From an uncultured Kordiimonas sp. (lineage in GTDB: Bacteria > Pseudomonadota > Alphaproteobacteria > Sphingomonadales > Kordiimonadaceae), in NCBI GenBank assembly GCA_947503625.1, contig CANNEK010000003.1:1-64000 (forward strand): a DNA stretch of 64,000 bases. Direction: 5' to 3'. The position numbers were made by a program, and so were the translations under genes. Below are positions 1-10,271 of this stretch, piece by piece. The number at the start of each line of letters is the position of its first letter. The first letter of the stretch is position 1. The notes beneath the pieces are model-generated. The model searched no databases and had not been told where the DNA came from. It saw nothing but the letters and a program-made list of their open reading frames with translations.

Positions 1-484
1 TCTCGGAAATATAGATGATGATCATACCAGACCACCGTCCACATCTCCCTTCCAAATCAACTATGTCAAAGAGCAAATCTTGTATTCTCTTCAATCTGGA
101 TAACCAGATATCGTTTCCCACAAGGAAACCGTCGGTGCGTACCGCGCTAGTCGTTGCGCCCCGTCGGTGGAGGCGGGTTATAGGGGGGTCCTTCTTTCCT
201 GTAAACACCTTTTTTACATTTTTTTGAAAAAACTTTCCGCATCCGACCGCAGCGCCGGTTTTGCGAATAAAACATCTATAGCTTTCCAGTTTTTATAACA
301 ATATTTCAAAAGCACTTGGACGTCGACCAAAGCAGTATATGAATCTGAAAAGAATACCCGGGAATCAAAACACTATTTCAATTGATAACAGTCTAATTCT
401 CCAATCATCGATACCTTTTTCCTTGGATATTGGCATGAGTCTCCGAACTGCCTTAGGAATGGAATCTCAAACGGAATAGATTGA

Positions 485-1951
485 ATGATGGTACATATAA
501 AGCCATCAGGCCGAGTAATGAGATATTGCCAATCAGGCATTTATGTTGTGGATGCAGATGGAGGTATGGTCAAAATGTTGAAAGCCAATCAGAAATTGCG
601 CGAAGGCAAATTTTGTAATGTAGCCCTTACCCCCACCCAACATCATTCAGGGGGTAAACTCATAGGTGGCCTTTCATTTCCTGACCAGTACCCAGACTTT
701 GCCCGACATAACCGCGCAGGGAAACCATCAGACGTCAGGCCAGCCACTTTTAGCAAGACACCTCGCAAAATTAGCGGCACATACATTTATGGCGGGCTGC
801 TCATGCACCACTTTGGGCACTTCATCGTTGAATGCCTGCATCGCCTTTGGATTACCGACAAAATGGAATACAAACAACTGCCCGTGCTCTTCATTGGTTC
901 ACCCAACGAAGAAATCACAGACGTATTCCTTGAACAGGCCGGCGAATATTTCGGGATAAACAACTTCACAGTTATCAGAGAAGACGCAATTGTCGAAAAT
1001 TTAATCATTGGCGAAATGAGCAATCAGTTCAAATCCCCAGAACACCCTCAACACTCGCACTGGATAACTAAAAGATACGAGGCAAACCTGACCGGCGCCA
1101 ACAACTACCCAAAAAAACTCGCAATAATGCGTAGCCATATAAAAACTGGCTCCATTCTGGGTGAACACCATATTGAAAAACTACTGGCGGAGAACGGGTA
1201 TCATATCTTCAAGCCTGAAGAGCAGCATCTTAAAGAACAATTGCTTCATATAGCAGCTGCGGAAAAAATTGTTTTCTCCGAAGGGTCTGCCATCCATCTG
1301 ATTGACCTGCTGCCGCCAATAAAAGCAGATGTGGCCATTTTGCACCGGCGATCAGGGAGTAGAATTCCGCAAGACAGTCTGCAGGGCAAAGTAAAAAGCT
1401 ATTGCAGCCTTAGAGACACCACCGAGATCATTCATCCAAACCCAAAAGTACCAAATGCCGCCCACCGCGCACTCTCATATATTCCTTTGAATGAGGTATT
1501 CGATTTTCTGGAGTGTCATCATTTTGTTCCGACTGGCTCGCGCAGGATTTTACCACCCGAAATGACATATGCAGAAGAGTTAATCATCTTTGCAAACGAA
1601 CAACTCAATACAAAACTGGAAGATAGTTCAGCCTTGGAGTGTGCCCTTGACAAGCTGTTCCAGGAAAAAAGGGAAATGAGCAACAGAGTAAAACGGTTGC
1701 AATATCGCTATTTCCTGACATCTGCCTACTGGGCGCGCGATCAGGGCGACTACAAGAAAGCACGGGATTTCACCCAGCGGGCGTTAAGGCACATCATAAC
1801 CGACGAAGCAGAGACCCTTATGAAGCAGATAGATAGACTTGAAGCGAGGTCTAAATCGGCCCTTGGGCGAATTGCAGGCGCAATATCCAGAATAATGAAA
1901 CCTGCTCGCGTAAAGCTGGTGGAAGCCCCCCAAGACCTTTACCCCCGATAA
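485..1951 (+). CDS. Glycosyltransferase family 61 (DUF563)-like protein
   Basis: Long ORF; GGLLMHHFGHFIVECLHRLW and later FSEGSAIHL motifs resemble GT61/capsular polysaccharide proteins. Confidence 0.7.
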   Translation: MMVHIKPSGRVMRYCQSGIYVVDADGGMVKMLKANQKLREGKFCNVALTPTQHHSGGKLIGGLSFPDQYPDFARHNRAGKPSDVRPATFSKTPRKISGTYIYGGLLMHHFGHFIVECLHRLWITDKMEYKQLPVLFIGSPNEEITDVFLEQAGEYFGINNFTVIREDAIVENLIIGEMSNQFKSPEHPQHSHWITKRYEANLTGANNYPKKLAIMRSHIKTGSILGEHHIEKLLAENGYHIFKPEEQHLKEQLLHIAAAEKIVFSEGSAIHLIDLLPPIKADVAILHRRSGSRIPQDSLQGKVKSYCSLRDTTEIIHPNPKVPNAAHRALSYIPLNEVFDFLECHHFVPTGSRRILPPEMTYAEELIIFANEQLNTKLEDSSALECALDKLFQEKREMSNRVKRLQYRYFLTSAYWARDQGDYKKARDFTQRALRHIITDEAETLMKQIDRLEARSKSALGRIAGAISRIMKPARVKLVEAPQDLYPR

Positions 1952-2114
1952 TCGGCTTTACTGGTCAGGTGCTCAATATAAAGCCATACAAACACTTTGG
2001 TTGCCGCGCGATCACATAGCAAGACGTATGAAATTCTGGCGTACCGGTACGGGTAGTCTGCGCGAGCTCAAGACCATCAATCAACTTCCCATTCAGTGAT
2101 GTCGAGTTTGACAA

Positions 2115-2732
2115 TTACTTTTTGCGATAGGCTTTCAAAATCCGTACGGGAGGATCAAGTATCTGGCCTGCAAGATAGGCATCGCCAGCACCACTGGCCG
2201 GTTTAGCCCGATGAATTTCCAGAACAACGTCCATACCAGAAACCACTTTCCCAAAGGCTGCAAACCCCTGGCCATCGCCAGAAACTGCGCGCCCTCCCCC
2301 CATATCGAGCGCTGGTTGATCGCCTACGCATATAAAGAAGGCCGCTCCACTACCCGTACCGACAGCGCCGCGCGCCAGCGAGATCACACCGTTTCCATGA
2401 AGAATACCTGTCTGTGAGGTTGTTTCGTGCTCAACAGGTTCCAATCCATTGGTCCCTGGCAGAATTCCGCCCTGAATGACACTTATCTTTGGTGAGCCAT
2501 TGTCATTCTCGGGATAGACAGTTCTGTAAAAACCACCTTCCGCAATCAAACCGGCATCAATATGCGCGAGGAAACTACCAGAGGAAACCGGCGCCCGGTC
2601 GACATCAACCTCAATTTCAATAACACCAAGTTGCGTTTCCAATACAACAGTCACGGCATCAGCGGAAACAGGGAACATCCCCGCCATAAAAATCGTAACT
2701 GCGGCACACAATCTACTCGCACTTTTCATCAC
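2115..2732 (-). CDS. Secreted cyclophilin-type peptidyl-prolyl cis-trans isomerase
   Basis: Signal peptide; TQLGVIEIEVDVDRAPVSSGSFLAHIDAG, GVISLARG, AAFFICVGDQPALD, FAAFGKVVSGMDVV motifs. Confidence 0.85.
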   Translation of the reverse strand: MMKSASRLCAAVTIFMAGMFPVSADAVTVVLETQLGVIEIEVDVDRAPVSSGSFLAHIDAGLIAEGGFYRTVYPENDNGSPKISVIQGGILPGTNGLEPVEHETTSQTGILHGNGVISLARGAVGTGSGAAFFICVGDQPALDMGGGRAVSGDGQGFAAFGKVVSGMDVVLEIHRAKPASGAGDAYLAGQILDPPVRILKAYRKK

Positions 2733-2755
2733 TTACCTCTTCAAAGCCAGCTCAA

Positions 2756-4240
2756 TCAGCTTTGATGGTCACCGTCAGCGCGCCGAAAAGCAAGAAATTC
2801 ACGTCGGTTTTTTGGCCCGAAGGTTAGAAAGTGAGGGTCATGGGCTTCAGCAGAAGCAAACTTTGCAACTGATAAGGTGTCATCGCGCTGTGCACGCCGT
2901 ACGGATGGAACGTCAATACCATAGGGCCTGGCTGCGTTCAGGCCAAAAACCTTGGAGCGCAACTCGGGGGTGATTTCGGGATAGCCGTGCCTGTCTCGCA
3001 GCTCTTCAGTTATCTGGAAAGCACGAAATGCAAGAATTTGATCCTGCGGCGAACCATACCAGATCGAATCAGTGCCCCAGACAACCCGGTCTTCGCCAAC
3101 ATACCTCAACAGTTTACCCATAGCATGAGCAGCAGAGTCCGGATCCTGCATCAGCATTCGCCATGTCGACCCCAGATCAGCATAAACGTTTTGATTGGGA
3201 GCTATCTCATTATCCAGAAGCGACTGAACCAGCGCATCAATACCATCTTTGCCAGCACCGTTCTGGAACGCGGCCTCTGCTTTGCCCGGTACAAACCCGG
3301 AATGATACACTAGGAAATTAAGGTCCGGATACGCCTTAGCCACACGCCCTATATCGTCACACCTGCTATGCTCATACGAGCGCTGTCCAAATGGTATCCC
3401 CTTATGTACAGCAACATTTTTAATGCCCAGTGCCCGGGCTTTTTCAAGGAACGGTATTCCGGTATCCTCATCATCCAGCCAGAAACCTTTTCCGTCGGGG
3501 CCCCACTGGGTATAGGTTTTCCAGGCTGAGACTTTCCACTTTTCCGCCAGTTCATCCATCGCGTCCAGGTCACCAGCCTGGTTTGGGTTGACGCGTCCGT
3601 GAACCAGCAGACGAGTGTTACTTCCTTCCTTGTTCAGCAAATTCTTGGTCACTTCTGCTTCTTCAATTTTGAGCGGTTCAGCGTCAGCTGGCGACGGCAC
3701 GAAAGTCAAAACCATCATGTCAGTATCGCTATCAACAAAAACGTCTTTTACGAACTGCTCACCGGACAAGCACTCAAGGTAGTCCAATCCTTCCATTTCT
3801 GCGGTTTTGCACGATTGAACTTTCGGCATGCCAAAGAACGGGCGCGCTCCTTCCGGTACAGTGTCGCGCCATGCGCCATGCGGGTTAATGAAATGGCCAT
3901 GGACATCGAAGACAAACTCATCACCTGATAAAGTTGCTTCGGCAGCCGCGGTTTCAAAACGACTTTCCGCAGGCAAGTCAAAATAGCTTCCAGTTTTCCC
4001 TGCCGCAGCGTTAACTGCGTTCAGTGATAGAAGTGTGCTGGCCGCTCCGCAGGCACCGACCAAAAAGGATCGACGGCCTTCACCAAGTTTTTTTGCAGCG
4101 TTGTCCGCTTCCTCGAGCGCCACTCGGTTGCCCAGAGCACAGCGCCCCGGGAGTGGTAGTGGCTCAAATTCGCCATTGGATGCGTTGTCGATTTTAATCG
4201 GTAATCGAATCCCGTCCGGGTCATGGTTAAATTTCCGCAT
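2756..4240 (-). CDS. Amidohydrolase family protein with Tat-type motif
   Basis: RRSFLVGACGAASTLLSL Tat motif, FDVHGHFINPHG metal-binding motif, VVWGTDSIWYGSP typical of amidohydrolase_2. Confidence 0.75.
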   Translation of the reverse strand: MRKFNHDPDGIRLPIKIDNASNGEFEPLPLPGRCALGNRVALEEADNAAKKLGEGRRSFLVGACGAASTLLSLNAVNAAAGKTGSYFDLPAESRFETAAAEATLSGDEFVFDVHGHFINPHGAWRDTVPEGARPFFGMPKVQSCKTAEMEGLDYLECLSGEQFVKDVFVDSDTDMMVLTFVPSPADAEPLKIEEAEVTKNLLNKEGSNTRLLVHGRVNPNQAGDLDAMDELAEKWKVSAWKTYTQWGPDGKGFWLDDEDTGIPFLEKARALGIKNVAVHKGIPFGQRSYEHSRCDDIGRVAKAYPDLNFLVYHSGFVPGKAEAAFQNGAGKDGIDALVQSLLDNEIAPNQNVYADLGSTWRMLMQDPDSAAHAMGKLLRYVGEDRVVWGTDSIWYGSPQDQILAFRAFQITEELRDRHGYPEITPELRSKVFGLNAARPYGIDVPSVRRAQRDDTLSVAKFASAEAHDPHFLTFGPKNRREFLAFRRADGDHQS

Positions 4241-4350
4241 GGCCTGCCCCCTTAAATAGCGCCCTCAGATAGTTAGGGAGATTTTTAGCTAACGTTGCGT
4301 CACAGTCCAGCTCCCTGCGCCAGAACGCCCACTCCGAGCGGTAAACATCG

Positions 4351-5043
4351 TTATGGTTTACTGTCGTCAGAGAGCTGAAGATCTTCCAGCATTTTTATTT
4401 GTTGTCCACGGTAGATAAAGTCTTCCGTCGAAAGCAGCAGGGTTTCTGAAAACTGTTTTTCGAACTGAATAGCCGAATCCCGGCCATAATCTGACCGATC
4501 GATCAGCACCGGTTTTCCATCAGTCGCCGGCGTCCAGCCTGGTGCCAGCGCAGGTACAAACATCGAAAGCAGTCCTCTCGCTATCTGCACGGGCGCAGGC
4601 GGCGTATGCGGGATAAACGAGCGCGCAGGCCCGGAGTCCTGAAAGCTTCGATATACCAGGTCTTGTTTCATACCGACAGCGGCGCGCGCAACCTGCCCTA
4701 AAAACAGGCGGTTCTCATAGTCGGACATACCAACACCCAACTTGGATTTATTCAATGAACCAAGTAGCCAGTCCGCCATGGATACGACGGCGCCATCATC
4801 AAGAGTGATGTACGTATCTTTGAGGTTCTCGATACTGACCGGGCGGTCTTCCGGATCAAATCTCGGATAAATGGGGACGACCAGAGATTCAGGTGTTTTT
4901 CCGGTACCGGTCTCTGATGGCTCAGACTGTTGTATTTGCCGTGCCTGAACTGACCCCGAAAACAGCAGGAGTGCTGCCAAGAGCCCCCAAAAAGCAGAAA
5001 ACATCCGGTTTTCGGAGGTTTTATTCGCGCTCACGATCATCAA
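4351..5043 (-). CDS. Hypothetical exported protein (start may be 5004)
   Basis: ORF with hydrophobic signal peptide MFSAFWGLLAALLLFSGSVQARQ. Confidence 0.55.
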   Translation of the reverse strand: MMIVSANKTSENRMFSAFWGLLAALLLFSGSVQARQIQQSEPSETGTGKTPESLVVPIYPRFDPEDRPVSIENLKDTYITLDDGAVVSMADWLLGSLNKSKLGVGMSDYENRLFLGQVARAAVGMKQDLVYRSFQDSGPARSFIPHTPPAPVQIARGLLSMFVPALAPGWTPATDGKPVLIDRSDYGRDSAIQFEKQFSETLLLSTEDFIYRGQQIKMLEDLQLSDDSKP

Positions 5044-5064
5044 TCGGTTTACCCCCTGCCCTAT

Positions 5065-5085
5065 TTGTGATTAACGTAATCACAA
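5065..5085. promoter_or_regulatory. Operator-like inverted repeat TTGTGATTA-ACG-TAATCACAA
   Basis: Perfect 9-bp arms with 3-bp centre in the divergent intergenic region 5044-5111. Confidence 0.55.
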
Positions 5086-5111
5086 TCGTTGTTTCTGTAA
5101 AACAATAAAAT

Positions 5112-5657
5112 ATGGGCGGAATTATGGCTAATGTGAGCCGCAGTATCAGAACTCTCAGGGCAATCGTTATTACGATAATCCTGGTAGTAATCATTGCTCA
5201 ATTCTGGTTCTGGCTTGAACCTGCTTCCTTTAAATGGATATCAGCCAGCCATCCGATCATCAGTGAATATGGCGGAATTGGTGAATTGGATACGACTCAG
5301 AAAATTCTGGGGTTCCTGATAACTCTTTTGCCAAAAGTAACGTTGCTATGGTCGATGTTTCTTCTGCTGAGGTTAACCAAAGTGCTAACCGCAGAAAAAT
5401 GGTTTGATCAGGAATGCGAAGACTGCTGTTTACAAATTGGGAAATGGCTAATCGCTTATGTTATTTTGGTGGTGGTCCATAGAACCCTGCTAGTTCTGGC
5501 CCTGACAATGACAGCTCCTGCAGGCAAGAAAGAGCTGGCAATCTCAATTTCTTCCAGCGACCTTATCGCGCTCGTGCCGGCACTACTGGCGCTTATAATT
5601 GGCCATATGGTCAAGCTCGCACGTGCTCAGCGCGACGAGCTAAACGAAATTGTGTGA
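5112..5657 (+). CDS. DUF2975-type four-TM membrane protein
   Basis: Four hydrophobic segments; directly followed by a small HTH gene, the usual arrangement of DUF2975 proteins. Confidence 0.65.
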   Translation: MGGIMANVSRSIRTLRAIVITIILVVIIAQFWFWLEPASFKWISASHPIISEYGGIGELDTTQKILGFLITLLPKVTLLWSMFLLLRLTKVLTAEKWFDQECEDCCLQIGKWLIAYVILVVVHRTLLVLALTMTAPAGKKELAISISSSDLIALVPALLALIIGHMVKLARAQRDELNEIV

Positions 5658-5669
5658 AGCGATGACGCC

Positions 5670-5885
5670 ATGCCCATAATTGTCCGTCTGGATATTCTGC
5701 TCGCCAAACACAAGGTTAAATCCAAGGATCTTGCCGCCCATGTGGGTATTACGGAAGCGAATCTGAGTTTGTTGAAGTCCGGCAAGGTCAAAGGCGTGCG
5801 TTTCGCAACACTTGCGGCAATTTGCGACTATCTCGGTTGTCAACCCGGCGACCTCCTGCAGTATGAAGAACCTCTTGAGGACTAA
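5670..5885 (+). CDS. Small Cro/C1 (YozG-like) HTH transcriptional regulator
   Basis: MPIIVRLDILLAKHKVKSKDLAAHVGITEANLSLLKSGKVKGVRFATLAAICDYLGCQPGDLLQYE. Confidence 0.85.
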   Translation: MPIIVRLDILLAKHKVKSKDLAAHVGITEANLSLLKSGKVKGVRFATLAAICDYLGCQPGDLLQYEEPLED

Positions 5886-5980
5886 GCTTGCGCACGCCAG
5901 AAAACAGCTTGAAAACATGATAGCTTTACCCTCTTATTCCATCTGGGGTTGAAGAGTTTATAGAGTACAGCCGAAATACC

Positions 5981-6979
5981 ATGCCTTTTGGAACCAAAAA
6001 CCCACCCCCTTCAGAAGAAACTGTTCCCGAACAGACTGATACTCCTCGTCGTAAATTAAAGATTGGTCTCGCTCTTGGAGCGGGCGTTGCGCGCGGCTGG
6101 GCACACATTGGAGTTCTCAAGGGTCTGGAGCGTGAAGGCATTAGCCCTGATGTTATTGCGGGCACCTCCATAGGGGCTGTGGTTGGCGGAGCATATGCAT
6201 GTGGCAACCTTGACGAACTTGAGGACTGGGCGTCTGGCCTGAAGAACAAAAGTTTTTTTCGCTTCCTTGATCTGAAACTTGCCGGATCGGGCCTTTTTGG
6301 TAGCGAACGACTGGACAGCCTTATGAAAGAGCGCTTTGGCAACTGGAGTTTTGAAGATCTTCCAAAACCCTTTACCGCCATCGCTTGTGACTTGAAAACC
6401 GGCCACGAAGTTTGGCTGAACTCGGGCAACCTGTCAAATGCGCTAAGAGCCAGTTTCGCCCTGCCCGGTGTTTTCGAACCGCAAAACATAGATGGCCAGT
6501 GGTTGGTTGATGGCGCACTTGTTAACCCTGTGCCAGTATCAGCCTGCAGGGCTGCTGGCTGCGACCTTGTGATCGCTGTCAATTTGGCTGAAGACATATA
6601 TGGGCGGGCCCGAGCAAAGCGCGCAGGGGCGCTGGACCATTCGAGTTACGGCGTTTTTGACGATGAAGACACTCTTTCCGATCAACAACAAAACGGCGAG
6701 AAGTCTTTCTTCAAAAGAATGTTCCGCCATAAAAAAGACGCGCCCAGCCTTTTCACAAATATGGTGGCCAGTTTGAATATCATGCAGAATCGTTTGTCCC
6801 GGTCCAGATTGGCAGGCGACCCGCCGGATGTATCGTTTACACCACGGTGCGGCCATATCGGACTGATGGAATTTCATCGATGCGACGAGTTGATAGAAGA
6901 AGGCCTGCAGGCATTTGAAATCGGGTTACCTCAACTTCGTGACGCAATCGCTATCATTCACCACAGGATCAACAGCTGA
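5981..6979 (+). CDS. Patatin-like phospholipase (RssA family)
   Basis: GLALGAGVARGWAHIGVLKGLE, GTSIGAVVGGAYA, DGALVNPVPVSACRAAGCDLVIAVNL. Confidence 0.88.
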   Translation: MPFGTKNPPPSEETVPEQTDTPRRKLKIGLALGAGVARGWAHIGVLKGLEREGISPDVIAGTSIGAVVGGAYACGNLDELEDWASGLKNKSFFRFLDLKLAGSGLFGSERLDSLMKERFGNWSFEDLPKPFTAIACDLKTGHEVWLNSGNLSNALRASFALPGVFEPQNIDGQWLVDGALVNPVPVSACRAAGCDLVIAVNLAEDIYGRARAKRAGALDHSSYGVFDDEDTLSDQQQNGEKSFFKRMFRHKKDAPSLFTNMVASLNIMQNRLSRSRLAGDPPDVSFTPRCGHIGLMEFHRCDELIEEGLQAFEIGLPQLRDAIAIIHHRINS

Positions 6980-8139
6980 TGAACAGTGTAGATGTAAAAA
7001 AGCTAAAGATCCTGTACCATCATCGTGTGGCCGCACAGGATGGGCAAAGCGTTCATATACGGGAGCTTGTGTCTGCATTTGAACGGCAGGGACATGAGAT
7101 AATTTTTGTTGGCCCTTCGATACGACCAAGCGACTTGGGGCAGGAAAACAAACTACTTGCTGCAACAAGACGAATCTTGCCTCAATTCATGCTTGAATTG
7201 CTTGAACTTCTATACGGCTTTCGCGCGTACCTTAAATTGAAGTCGGCATACAAAAAACACAAACCTGATCTCCTGTACGAACGCTACAATCTGTTCTTAC
7301 CAGCAGGCAGCTGGCTGAAAAAGGCGACAGGCATTCCCTATTTCGTCGAAGTCAACGCACCGCTTTCGGATGAACGAGCCCGATACTCAGGCCTGAGCCT
7401 TCTCAGGCTGGCAAATTACTATGAGCGGATTACTTTCCAGAATGCAGACCGGTTGTTCCCTGTCTCGCAGGCGCTGGCAGATATTATTTGCAACATGGGA
7501 GCTGACCCAGAACAGGTAACAGTGCTGCATAACGGCATAACACCTGCTGATTACCAACATGCGGATGGAACAGAGTTGCGCAAAGAACTGGGCCTGAGCG
7601 GAAAGATTGTTCTCGGGTTCGTAGGATTTGTTCGTGAGTGGCATCGGCTGGACCGGGTTATTCATGTTCTGAAACATCATGGCACTAATCCTGACTTGCA
7701 TTTTCTTGTTGTTGGCGATGGACCGGCCGTTCCGGAATGCATTGCCCTGGCAGAACAGCTGGGTGTTCGACACAGGGTTCATTTTGTCGGGTTCAAAAAC
7801 AGAGACGCCATACCGAATTGCCTCGCTGCAATGGATATAGCGTTGCAGCCGGCGGTAACGGATTATGCAAGTCCCCTGAAGATATTTGAATATCTGATCT
7901 CTGGCTTGGTAACAATTGCACCAGATCAACCCAACATTCGTGAAATTCTCACTGACAGAGAGACGGGATTGCTATTTAAACCCGACAATTTTGAAGAAGC
8001 AGAACGAGCAATCGTAGAGCTTTCTCAGGATACCAGACTTCGCGAAAAACTGGGGCAAGCAAGCAAGGACCTCATTCGCCAACGCAAATATACATGGGAC
8101 GATAACGCCATCCAGATTGTGGGACTGACAAGGCAATAA
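6979..8139 (+). CDS. Glycosyltransferase family 4 protein
   Basis: LGFVGFVREWHRLDRVI, FVGFKNRDAIPNCLAAMDIALQPAVTDYASPLKIFEYLISG; start overlaps patatin stop. Confidence 0.85.
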   Translation: MNSVDVKKLKILYHHRVAAQDGQSVHIRELVSAFERQGHEIIFVGPSIRPSDLGQENKLLAATRRILPQFMLELLELLYGFRAYLKLKSAYKKHKPDLLYERYNLFLPAGSWLKKATGIPYFVEVNAPLSDERARYSGLSLLRLANYYERITFQNADRLFPVSQALADIICNMGADPEQVTVLHNGITPADYQHADGTELRKELGLSGKIVLGFVGFVREWHRLDRVIHVLKHHGTNPDLHFLVVGDGPAVPECIALAEQLGVRHRVHFVGFKNRDAIPNCLAAMDIALQPAVTDYASPLKIFEYLISGLVTIAPDQPNIREILTDRETGLLFKPDNFEEAERAIVELSQDTRLREKLGQASKDLIRQRKYTWDDNAIQIVGLTRQ

Positions 8140-8178
8140 CAACATCAACACGTATCGCGCCTTGCACTGCAACCAGGA

Positions 8179-8607
8179 TCAAGCGCTTGATATATATGCC
8201 TTAAGTGCCTCCGCTTCCTGTTCAGTTTCCTGCATTCGCTCCTTCACGACATCACCAATGGAAATCATACCCTTTAGGGCGCCCCCCTCTACAACCGGTA
8301 CGTGACGGATACGTCTCTCTGTCATCATCACCATGAGTTGCTGAACACTGTCGTCCATCTTGCAGGTTATCACCGCTTTGGTCATAAGGGTCGAAACCCC
8401 ATCAGCCAACACCGCACCGCCCCGGATAGCCAAGCCCCGAACTACGTCACGTTCAGAAATTATCCCGCACAATTTCTTGTTTTTCATGATGGGGATTGCA
8501 CCGATTCTGCGCTCGCCCAGCAACTTTGCAACTTCAAGGACCGTGCAATCATCCTCCAGAGCGATAATCTCACTACCTTTCGACTCCAGAATTTTTCCGA
8601 CATTCAT
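8179..8607 (-). CDS. CBS-domain pair protein (ORF extends to 8799; start placed at MNVGKIL)
   Basis: Two CBS repeats: MKNKKLCGIISERDVVRGLAIRG and RIRHVPVVEGGALKGMISIGDVV. Confidence 0.85.
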   Translation of the reverse strand: MNVGKILESKGSEIIALEDDCTVLEVAKLLGERRIGAIPIMKNKKLCGIISERDVVRGLAIRGGAVLADGVSTLMTKAVITCKMDDSVQQLMVMMTERRIRHVPVVEGGALKGMISIGDVVKERMQETEQEAEALKAYISSA

Positions 8608-8814
8608 ACTGGCTCTCCCGATACAGGGCCCAGTCGAAGTCCGACCGGACCTTCTTGACAGTTCCTGCAGTATGCACAATTTGGAAGGATCGTGCAAAAG
8701 CAAAGGAGATTCTCGCCAGAACGTATTGCGCTTTTGCGCCGCACCCCATTGGCGATACCTTTTATTGCTGGTAGGGATGCGCCTGTGCAATTTTGCCACT
8801 CAGAAAGAACACTA

Positions 8815-9072
8815 ATGAAAAACACCATCATTCTGATCATATCTGCGACAGCAATCGGCGCAGTCTCCTATTGGGCACTGACGGTATTGGTTGCCACACA
8901 AGGCGTTGAGCTATCTATCCATGGTAAAATCGCCATGGCTTTGGGCGTTTTCTTTACCATGTTCGTTGGATTTGGACTGATGGCTCTGGTTTTCTATTCT
9001 AACAAGCGCGGCCACGATGAAGCAGTTTATCATTTGACGGATGATGACAGCGCAGGTACGCCTGACGCTTAA
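8815..9072 (+). CDS. Small two-TM membrane protein
   Basis: MKNTIILIISATAIGAVSYWALTVLV... in-frame within ORF 8692..9072. Confidence 0.6.
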   Translation: MKNTIILIISATAIGAVSYWALTVLVATQGVELSIHGKIAMALGVFFTMFVGFGLMALVFYSNKRGHDEAVYHLTDDDSAGTPDA

Positions 9073-9110
9073 TTCAACTTTCAACAATACTGGTTCGAGA
9101 GGTATGCGGC

Positions 9111-10271
9111 ATGAGTATGTCCGATCTGGAAGAGTTCTGGATTCTGGTTGTAGAGGTATGGCAAAACGGGTTTCTGGGCATCGATATTGGCCAGATTATC
9201 ATTGCCATATCGATTTTTATGGTGCTTCTGCTGGCTCGCAACATGTTCACACGGATCGTGCTGAACCGTCTTGAAAAACTTGTCAGCCGCACGGAAACAG
9301 ACCTTGACGACTCACTTGTGGATGCACTGCGCAACCCCATACGGTTTATCCCGGTTGCGCTCGGCGTATTTCTCGCCACAAGTTACCTGAGCCTGGGGCC
9401 TGCATCGCAAGAATTTGCAACCAACCTGAACAGAAGCCTTATTGCCTTCACCATTTTCTGGGCTCTGTACCGGATCTCTGACCCGTTGAGCGTCATTTTA
9501 ATGAATGCCGCGCATGTTTTGACATCTTCGATGATCCAATGGCTTGCAAAAGCTATCAAGGTCGCATTCGCCCTGTTAGGCGCCGCAACAATCCTTGAAG
9601 TTTGGGGTATTGAAGTTGGTGCTGTAATTGCGGGCCTGGGCCTGTTCGGTGTTGCAGTTGCGCTTGGCGCACAGGACCTCTTCAAAAACCTGATCGCGGG
9701 GCTTTTTGTTATTGGAGAGCGGCGTTTCCATCCTGGTGACTGGATTCTCGTCAAAGGTATTGTGGAAGGCACTGTCGAGGAAATCGGGTTCAGAACAACG
9801 ACAGTACGAAGGTTCGACAAAGCGCCGGTTTATGTGCCCAATGCCGAACTATCCGACAATGCAGTAACGAACTTCTCCCGGATGACCTACCGGCGCATAA
9901 AATGGGTCATTGGTCTCGAATATGGCTCTACAGCTGAACAGCTCAACACAGTTCGAAATGCTATTGAAAGCTATATCAGGGACAACGATGATTATGTTCA
10001 ACCCAGTGAAACAGCGACATTTGTAAGGATTGATCGTTTCTCGGACAGCTCAATCGATATCATGCTGTATTGCTTCACAAAAACGACAAGCTGGCTTGAC
10101 TGGCTGGCCATCAAAGAGCAGTTGTTGCTTGAGATCAAACAGATTGTCGAAGACGCAGGAACCGGTTTCGCCTTCCCGAGCCGTAGCCTCTATTTAGAAG
10201 CCATCGGAGAAGAACTCGAGGTGGCGCCATTACATCTTACACGTCCCGCAAATCAGGAAAAAAGCACATGA
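9111..10271 (+). CDS. MscS-family mechanosensitive channel
   Basis: GLGLFGVAVALGAQDLFKNLIAGLFVIGERRFHPGDWILVKGIVEGTVEEIGFRTTTVR. Confidence 0.9.
   Translation: MSMSDLEEFWILVVEVWQNGFLGIDIGQIIIAISIFMVLLLARNMFTRIVLNRLEKLVSRTETDLDDSLVDALRNPIRFIPVALGVFLATSYLSLGPASQEFATNLNRSLIAFTIFWALYRISDPLSVILMNAAHVLTSSMIQWLAKAIKVAFALLGAATILEVWGIEVGAVIAGLGLFGVAVALGAQDLFKNLIAGLFVIGERRFHPGDWILVKGIVEGTVEEIGFRTTTVRRFDKAPVYVPNAELSDNAVTNFSRMTYRRIKWVIGLEYGSTAEQLNTVRNAIESYIRDNDDYVQPSETATFVRIDRFSDSSIDIMLYCFTKTTSWLDWLAIKEQLLLEIKQIVEDAGTGFAFPSRSLYLEAIGEELEVAPLHLTRPANQEKST

Noticed and set aside
15-227. 70-aa ORF at the window start
   Set aside because: Composition looks non-coding, no family resemblance, no clear ribosome-binding site
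5065-5085. TGTGA...TCACA as a CRP/FNR site
   Set aside because: Spacer between half sites is 9 nt rather than the 6 nt expected for CRP, so reported only as an unknown operator
7387-7929. 180-aa ORF antisense to the glycosyltransferase
   Set aside because: Opposite a well supported gene; shadow ORF. The same applies to most antisense ORFs in the track
8692-8814. N-terminal extension of the small membrane protein ORF
   Set aside because: Overlaps the upstream region of the divergent CBS gene; a better start with signal/TM segment is at 8815
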